Positions 59,983-64,000 of a stretch of 64,000 bases of DNA are shown one piece after another. The notes under the pieces are model-generated. The model made no database searches. It saw only the letters and a program-made list of their open reading frames with translations, and was not told where the DNA came from. The DNA lies in NCBI GenBank assembly GCA_038522945.1, contig JBCBJV010000004.1, positions 1 through 64,000 of the forward strand, in the 5' to 3' direction. The stretch comes from MED-G105 sp038522945 (lineage in GTDB: Bacteria; Pseudomonadota; Alphaproteobacteria; Caulobacterales; Parvularculaceae). The translations under genes and the position numbers were made by a program. Each line of letters begins with the position of its first letter. Position 1 is the stretch's first letter.

Positions 59983-62658
59983 GTGATCCCAGGACAAGAC
60001 ACCCTGAAGACCCGCAAAACGCTTAATGTCGATGGCAAGGCCTATGAGATTTACAGTCTCAAGGCTGCCGAAAGCGAAACCGGCGATCTCTCCCGCCTGC
60101 CCTATTCGCTGAAAGTGCTCCTGGAAAACCTGCTGCGGTTCGAAGACGGTCGCTCAGTATCGGTTGATGACGTCAAAGCGTTCTCGGACTGGTTGAAGAA
60201 CGGAAAGACCAAGCGGGAGATCGCTTATCGCCCTGCGCGGGTTCTGATGCAGGACTTCACCGGCGTCCCCGCTGTCGTCGACCTGGCCGCCATGCGCGAC
60301 GCCATGAAGTCGCTCGGCGAAGACCCTGAGAAGATCAATCCGCTGGCACCAGTGGACCTCGTTATCGACCACTCCGTGATGGTCGATCACTTTGGCAACG
60401 CCAAGGCCTTTGAGCTAAATGTTGAGCGAGAGTATGAGCGCAATGGCGAGCGGTATAAGTTCCTCAAGTGGGGCCAGCAGGCGTTTGACAATTTCCGCGT
60501 TGTCCCGCCGGGCACCGGCATCTGCCACCAAGTGAACCTGGAATACCTCGCGCAAACCGTCTGGACCGCTGACCATGGCGGCAGCACCTACGCTTATCCG
60601 GACACGCTTGTCGGCACTGACAGCCACACAACCATGGTGAACGGACTTTCCGTCCTCGGATGGGGTGTTGGCGGCATTGAAGCGGAAGCAGCCATGCTCG
60701 GCCAGCCGATATCCATGCTGATCCCGGAAGTCATCGGCTTTAAAATGACGGGCAAGCTACCAGAAGGCGCGACCGCCACGGACCTCGTTCTGACGGTCAC
60801 TGAGATGCTCCGCAAAAAAGGCGTGGTTGGCAAATTCGTTGAGTTCTTCGGTCCCGGCCTCGACAATCTTACCCTGGAAGATCAGGCAACGATCGCGAAC
60901 ATGGCACCGGAATACGGGGCAACTTGCGGCTTCTTCCCGGTGGATTCTGAAACCATCCGTTATCTGACGGCCACGGGCCGCAACTCAGACCGCGTTGCGC
61001 TTGTTGAGGCCTACGCCAAAGAGCAAGGCATGTGGCGCGACACCGACACGCCGGATCCGGTCTTTACCGACACGCTAGAGCTGAACCTTTCAACGGTCAC
61101 CGCATCGCTGGCTGGCCCGAAACGCCCACAGGACCGAGTTGTTCTCGGCGGCATGCCGGAAAACTTTGCCACTGCTCTCGATAAAGAGTACGGTCTTGCC
61201 AATGAGGCGAACAAGCGCGTCGCCGTTGATGGCGAAAGCTTCGACATTGGTCAGGGCGACGTAGCGATTGCCGCGATTACGTCGTGCACGAACACATCCA
61301 ACCCGTCCGTACTCGTCGCCGCTGGCCTTGTTGCACGCAATGCTCGCGCCAAAGGCCTGACCGTCAAGCCATGGGTCAAGACCTCCCTTGCGCCGGGTAG
61401 CCAGGTGGTCACGGACTATCTGGAAAAGTCCGGCCTGCAGGATGATCTGGATGCCCTCGGCTTTAACCTCGTCGGCTATGGCTGCACGACATGTATTGGT
61501 AACTCCGGCCCGCTGCCACCGGCGATCTCAAAGGCGGTTAATGAGAACAATCTGGCGGTCGCGTCGGTCCTTTCCGGAAATCGGAACTTTGAAGGCCGGG
61601 TCTCGCCGGATGTGCGGGCGAACTATCTCGCCTCGCCGCCCTTGGTTGTCGCTTACGCCATCGCCGGATCGGTGAAAGTCGACCTCACGACCCAGCCAAT
61701 TGGTCAGGACCAGGACGGCAATGACGTCTTCCTGAAAGACATCTGGCCGACCAATCACGAAATCGCGGAAATCGTCCGCGAAAACGTGACCGCTGCCATG
61801 TTCGCCAGCCGCTATGCGGACGTCTTCAAAGGCGACGCCGAATGGCAAGGCATCGAGACCTCCGATGCGCAGGTCTACAACTGGCCGGCATCAACCTATG
61901 TGGCCAATCCACCCTACTTTGACGGCATGGAAATGACGCCGGATGCGGTGAAGCCAATTGAGGGAGCACGGGTACTCTCGCTTTTCGGCGATTCCATCAC
62001 GACTGACCACATCTCGCCAGCAGGCTCCATCAAGGAAGATGGTCCGGCTGGGGATTATCTCAAATCTCACCAAGTGGGCGTTGCCGACTTTAACTCGTTC
62101 GGGTCCCGCCGCGGGAACCACGAGGTTATGATGCGCGGCACATTCGCCAATATCCGCATCAAAAACCAGATGCTTGACGGCGTTGAAGGTGGCTACACCA
62201 AGCACATTCCGTCAGCGGATCAAATGGCGATCTATGATGCAGCCATGAAGTACAAGGCCGAAGGCACGCCGCTGGTTGTTGTCGCTGGCGAACAATACGG
62301 CACGGGATCCTCCCGGGATTGGGCCGCCAAAGGCACGATCCTTCTGGGTGTGCGAGCTGTGATTGCGGGCAGCTTTGAACGGATCCACCGCTCGAACCTC
62401 GTCGGCATGGGCGTCTTGCCGCTGCAATTCAAAGGTGGCGACTCATGGGCATCCCTGAACCTGACGGGTGACGAAAAAATCACCATCCACGATGTGGACG
62501 GGATTGAGCCGCGCGCTGACGCAAAAGTCACCATTGAGTACGCCAATGGTGACACCAAGGACATCACCGTCCTGGTGCGGATCGACACTGCTGACGAGCT
62601 TGACTACTTCAAGAACGGTGGGATTCTGCACTATGTGATCCGCAAGCTGGCGGCGTAA
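59983..62658 (+). CDS. acnA: Aconitate hydratase A
   Basis: An 891-residue iron-sulfur enzyme that interconverts citrate and isocitrate in the TCA cycle. The cluster ligands are Cys435 (AITSCTNTSNPSVLVAAG) and Cys501 and Cys504 (YGCTTCIGNSGPLP). Other signatures are DLVIDHSVMVDHFG, GTDSHTTMVNGLSVLGWGVGGIEAE and, in the swivelling domain, FGSRRGNHEVMMRGTF and EQYGTGSSRDWAAKGT. The GTG start at 59983 has AAAGGAG at good distance. A terminator follows directly. Confidence 0.98.
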   Translation: MIPGQDTLKTRKTLNVDGKAYEIYSLKAAESETGDLSRLPYSLKVLLENLLRFEDGRSVSVDDVKAFSDWLKNGKTKREIAYRPARVLMQDFTGVPAVVDLAAMRDAMKSLGEDPEKINPLAPVDLVIDHSVMVDHFGNAKAFELNVEREYERNGERYKFLKWGQQAFDNFRVVPPGTGICHQVNLEYLAQTVWTADHGGSTYAYPDTLVGTDSHTTMVNGLSVLGWGVGGIEAEAAMLGQPISMLIPEVIGFKMTGKLPEGATATDLVLTVTEMLRKKGVVGKFVEFFGPGLDNLTLEDQATIANMAPEYGATCGFFPVDSETIRYLTATGRNSDRVALVEAYAKEQGMWRDTDTPDPVFTDTLELNLSTVTASLAGPKRPQDRVVLGGMPENFATALDKEYGLANEANKRVAVDGESFDIGQGDVAIAAITSCTNTSNPSVLVAAGLVARNARAKGLTVKPWVKTSLAPGSQVVTDYLEKSGLQDDLDALGFNLVGYGCTTCIGNSGPLPPAISKAVNENNLAVASVLSGNRNFEGRVSPDVRANYLASPPLVVAYAIAGSVKVDLTTQPIGQDQDGNDVFLKDIWPTNHEIAEIVRENVTAAMFASRYADVFKGDAEWQGIETSDAQVYNWPASTYVANPPYFDGMEMTPDAVKPIEGARVLSLFGDSITTDHISPAGSIKEDGPAGDYLKSHQVGVADFNSFGSRRGNHEVMMRGTFANIRIKNQMLDGVEGGYTKHIPSADQMAIYDAAMKYKAEGTPLVVVAGEQYGTGSSRDWAAKGTILLGVRAVIAGSFERIHRSNLVGMGVLPLQFKGGDSWASLNLTGDEKITIHDVDGIEPRADAKVTIEYANGDTKDITVLVRIDTADELDYFKNGGILHYVIRKLAA

Positions 62659-62681
62659 GCCACGCAGGATATCGAAACGAC

Positions 62682-62709
62682 AAAGGGTGCCCCTCGGGGC
62701 GCCCTTTTT
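62682..62709 (+). terminator. Rho-independent terminator of acnA
   Basis: Stem AAAGGGTGCCCC/GGGGCGCCCTTT with one G-U pair and a very short loop, then TTTTTCTTTG on the plus strand. It lies 23 nt after the acnA stop. Confidence 0.92.
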
Positions 62710-62780
62710 CTTTGTCATTCCAATTGCGTGCGCGATCTCACTTGCTACTCTGGCCCCGATACATCTAAGGGGAAGTCGAC

Positions 62781-63662
62781 ATGGAAACATGGCACACGCT
62801 TGGCGCCGTCAAGGGCAAGGCTGCCACAGAAGCAAGCCTGCAGGCGCATTATGCCGCCCAATGGCTCGGACGCTTTGGGCGTGGGCTCACCCCGCCGAAG
62901 GAAGACGACAGTCACACAAGCTTTGTCTGGCGCACGGAAGTCCAGTCGCTTGTCACCGATCCTGTTGAGCAGGCTGGCAAATCAATTCAACTCGCATTGC
63001 GCGTTTCCACCCTCTCTCTACTGATTATTGTTGACGATGAAATCGCCGATGGCATGTCTCTGCATGGACGCGGCGATAAGACCGTCGGCGCATGGCTGCG
63101 TCCGGCGCTGGAGGGATTCGGTTTTTCGCTTGATCAGTTCAATGAGGACCCGATCTACGAGATGCCTGCCTCGCCGCTTGCCAGCGGCGGTGTCTATGAC
63201 GCCAATGGATGCATTGCTGCTTTGAGTGAATTGGCAAGAGCCTACGACAACGCTCAGCCGCTTTTGGATGACCTGAGATCACAATATGTGGGGAAGGTGT
63301 CCCCCGGCCCGTCACCGGTGCGCACCTGGCCGCATCACTTTGATACGGGCCTGATCATTACACTGGAGGAAGATGCGCCGTTTGAAGACGCCCGCGCTGT
63401 TGGCGCCGGGATCGCCGTGCCCGATAAGCTGTTTGACGAGTTTTACTTCTATACCTATCCGTGGCCGCGCCATCCGCGCAAAAACCTGCCGAAGCTGAAG
63501 TCCCACGGGGCCTATCAGAAGACAGGGTTTTTCGGGGCCGTTCTGCCGGTTAGCATTGTTGCCAAACAGCGTGACCAATCATCGTGCGTGAAAGCGTTTC
63601 TCGAAGAAACAACGGCTGCCTGGAAAGACATGGTCGAGAAGGAAATCGCTGAGGGCAAATAA
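62781..63662 (+). CDS. Conserved-looking hypothetical protein (293 residues)
   Basis: A soluble 293-residue protein without signal peptide or membrane helix. A distinctive motif is SPVRTWPHHFDTGLIITLEE at about 172-191, with paired His and Asp; the segment VGKVSPGPSPV before it is vaguely like DUF5996-type proteins. Further conserved-looking parts are LLIIVDDEIADGMSLHGRG and the Phe/Tyr-rich EFYFYTYPWPRHP. The His/Asp cluster could bind a metal. An AAGGGGAAG ribosome site precedes the ATG. I cannot assign a function. Confidence 0.7.
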   Translation: METWHTLGAVKGKAATEASLQAHYAAQWLGRFGRGLTPPKEDDSHTSFVWRTEVQSLVTDPVEQAGKSIQLALRVSTLSLLIIVDDEIADGMSLHGRGDKTVGAWLRPALEGFGFSLDQFNEDPIYEMPASPLASGGVYDANGCIAALSELARAYDNAQPLLDDLRSQYVGKVSPGPSPVRTWPHHFDTGLIITLEEDAPFEDARAVGAGIAVPDKLFDEFYFYTYPWPRHPRKNLPKLKSHGAYQKTGFFGAVLPVSIVAKQRDQSSCVKAFLEETTAAWKDMVEKEIAEGK

Positions 63663-63688
63663 AAAACGGCCCCGTCAGGGGCCGTTTT
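63663..63688. terminator. Bidirectional terminator
   Basis: Stem AAAACGGCCCC/GGGGCCGTTTT with loop GTCA, starting just after the stop of the 293-residue protein. It can end transcription from both the plus-strand gene and the minus-strand DUF885 gene. Confidence 0.92.
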
Positions 63689-63706
63689 GAACATGGTCTG
63701 AAAAAT

Positions 63707-64000
63707 TTAAGACGCCTTCTGATTTGACGCGATCCACTCGTCGACGCGCTTTTCAAGCAAATCCATCGGCAGGGCGCCACCGCCAAGCACGAGATCGTGG
63801 AACGCTTTGATATCGAAGTTTTCGCCAAGCTCTTCTTCTGCTCTTGCCCGCAGCTCCACAATCTTCAGCATGCCAATTTTATAGGCTGTCGCCTGGCCTG
63901 GAAGAACGATATAGCGCTGGACTTCCGACTTGATTTGGCCCGCGGCCGCTGGCGAGTTCGCCGTGAAGTAATCGATCGCTTCTTGCTCGGTCCACCCTTT
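63707..64000 (-). CDS. DUF885 family protein, C-terminal end only
   Basis: The frame enters from the right edge and ends with TAA at 63707, so 97 C-terminal residues are visible. They match the C-terminus of DUF885 proteins, which have a gluzincin-like peptidase fold: KGWTEQEAIDYF, then EVQRYIVLPGQATAYKIGMLKI, LRARAEEELGENFDIKAFHDLVL, and LPMDLLEKRVDEWI. The catalytic HExxH-type region lies upstream outside the window. These proteins are usually exported in proteobacteria and are presumed peptidases. The 5' end is missing because of the window edge, not a mutation. Confidence 0.85.
   Translation of the reverse strand, partial: KGWTEQEAIDYFTANSPAAAGQIKSEVQRYIVLPGQATAYKIGMLKIVELRARAEEELGENFDIKAFHDLVLGGGALPMDLLEKRVDEWIASNQKAS

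Noticed and set aside
59847..60038. Minus-strand frame across the acnA start
   Set aside because: It overlaps the acnA start and its conserved N-terminus; no ribosome site.

Overview
This window is chromosomal DNA of an alphaproteobacterium. The evidence is a DivL-type kinase (tyrosine in place of the phospho-accepting histidine), a short MetH that begins at its pterin domain, an ArsR/methyltransferase regulator leading a metF-metH operon, the order icd-alaS-recA, an IalB-family protein, DUF2794, and a very large TonB-dependent receptor. A lineage near Caulobacterales, Hyphomonadaceae or Parvularculales fits best, but no rRNA marker is present and genus cannot be fixed. No tRNA, rRNA, CRISPR array, insertion sequence or prophage was recognised.

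Layout. 1-5 kb: a truncated Ala/Asp-repeat gene, sucC, an acetyltransferase, and a coupled pair (polysaccharide pyruvyl transferase and FrhB-type flavo-iron-sulfur protein), all on the minus strand. 5-9 kb: a plus-strand three-gene operon of unknown function (coiled-coil protein, DUF6384-like membrane protein, coiled-coil protein with Gly/Arg-rich tail); this is the best candidate for an undescribed system. 9-14 kb: DUF2794 gene with a tandem repeat upstream, AEC transporter, amidase, EamA transporter, small membrane protein, TerB/J-domain protein. 14-19 kb: methionine-cycle operon (regulator-metF-metH) with a strong ArsR-type palindrome. 19-25 kb: mlaA and mlaC lipid-transport genes, a TonB receptor and rpsD. 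25-28.5 kb: a candidate structured RNA, an M14 carboxypeptidase, and DUF1579-like and DUF3592-like genes. 28.5-38 kb: malic enzyme, then an accessory stretch with two unrelated HExxH putative metallopeptidases (one fused to a VWD domain), a queuosine-precursor transporter, a LuxR/DUF4199 pair and a beta-lactamase-fold lipoprotein. 38-53 kb: trmJ, icd, a DUF2807 gene, alaS, a VOC protein, recA, an AsmA protein, divL and lepA. 53-58.6 kb: a GNAT-like gene with a small partner, a CatB-type acetyltransferase broken by one in-frame stop, a MerR/membrane-protein operon with a textbook operator, an AraC regulator and a sterol-desaturase-family enzyme. 58.6-64 kb: mscL, IalB protein, acnA, an unknown protein and the C-terminus of a DUF885 protein.

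Working together. sucC, icd, acnA and malic enzyme are TCA-cycle or anaplerotic genes scattered through the window. The regulator-metF-metH operon makes and uses methyl-tetrahydrofolate for methionine. mlaA and mlaC belong to outer-membrane phospholipid retrieval. divL and recA belong to cell-cycle and DNA-damage control, though adjacency alone does not show shared regulation.
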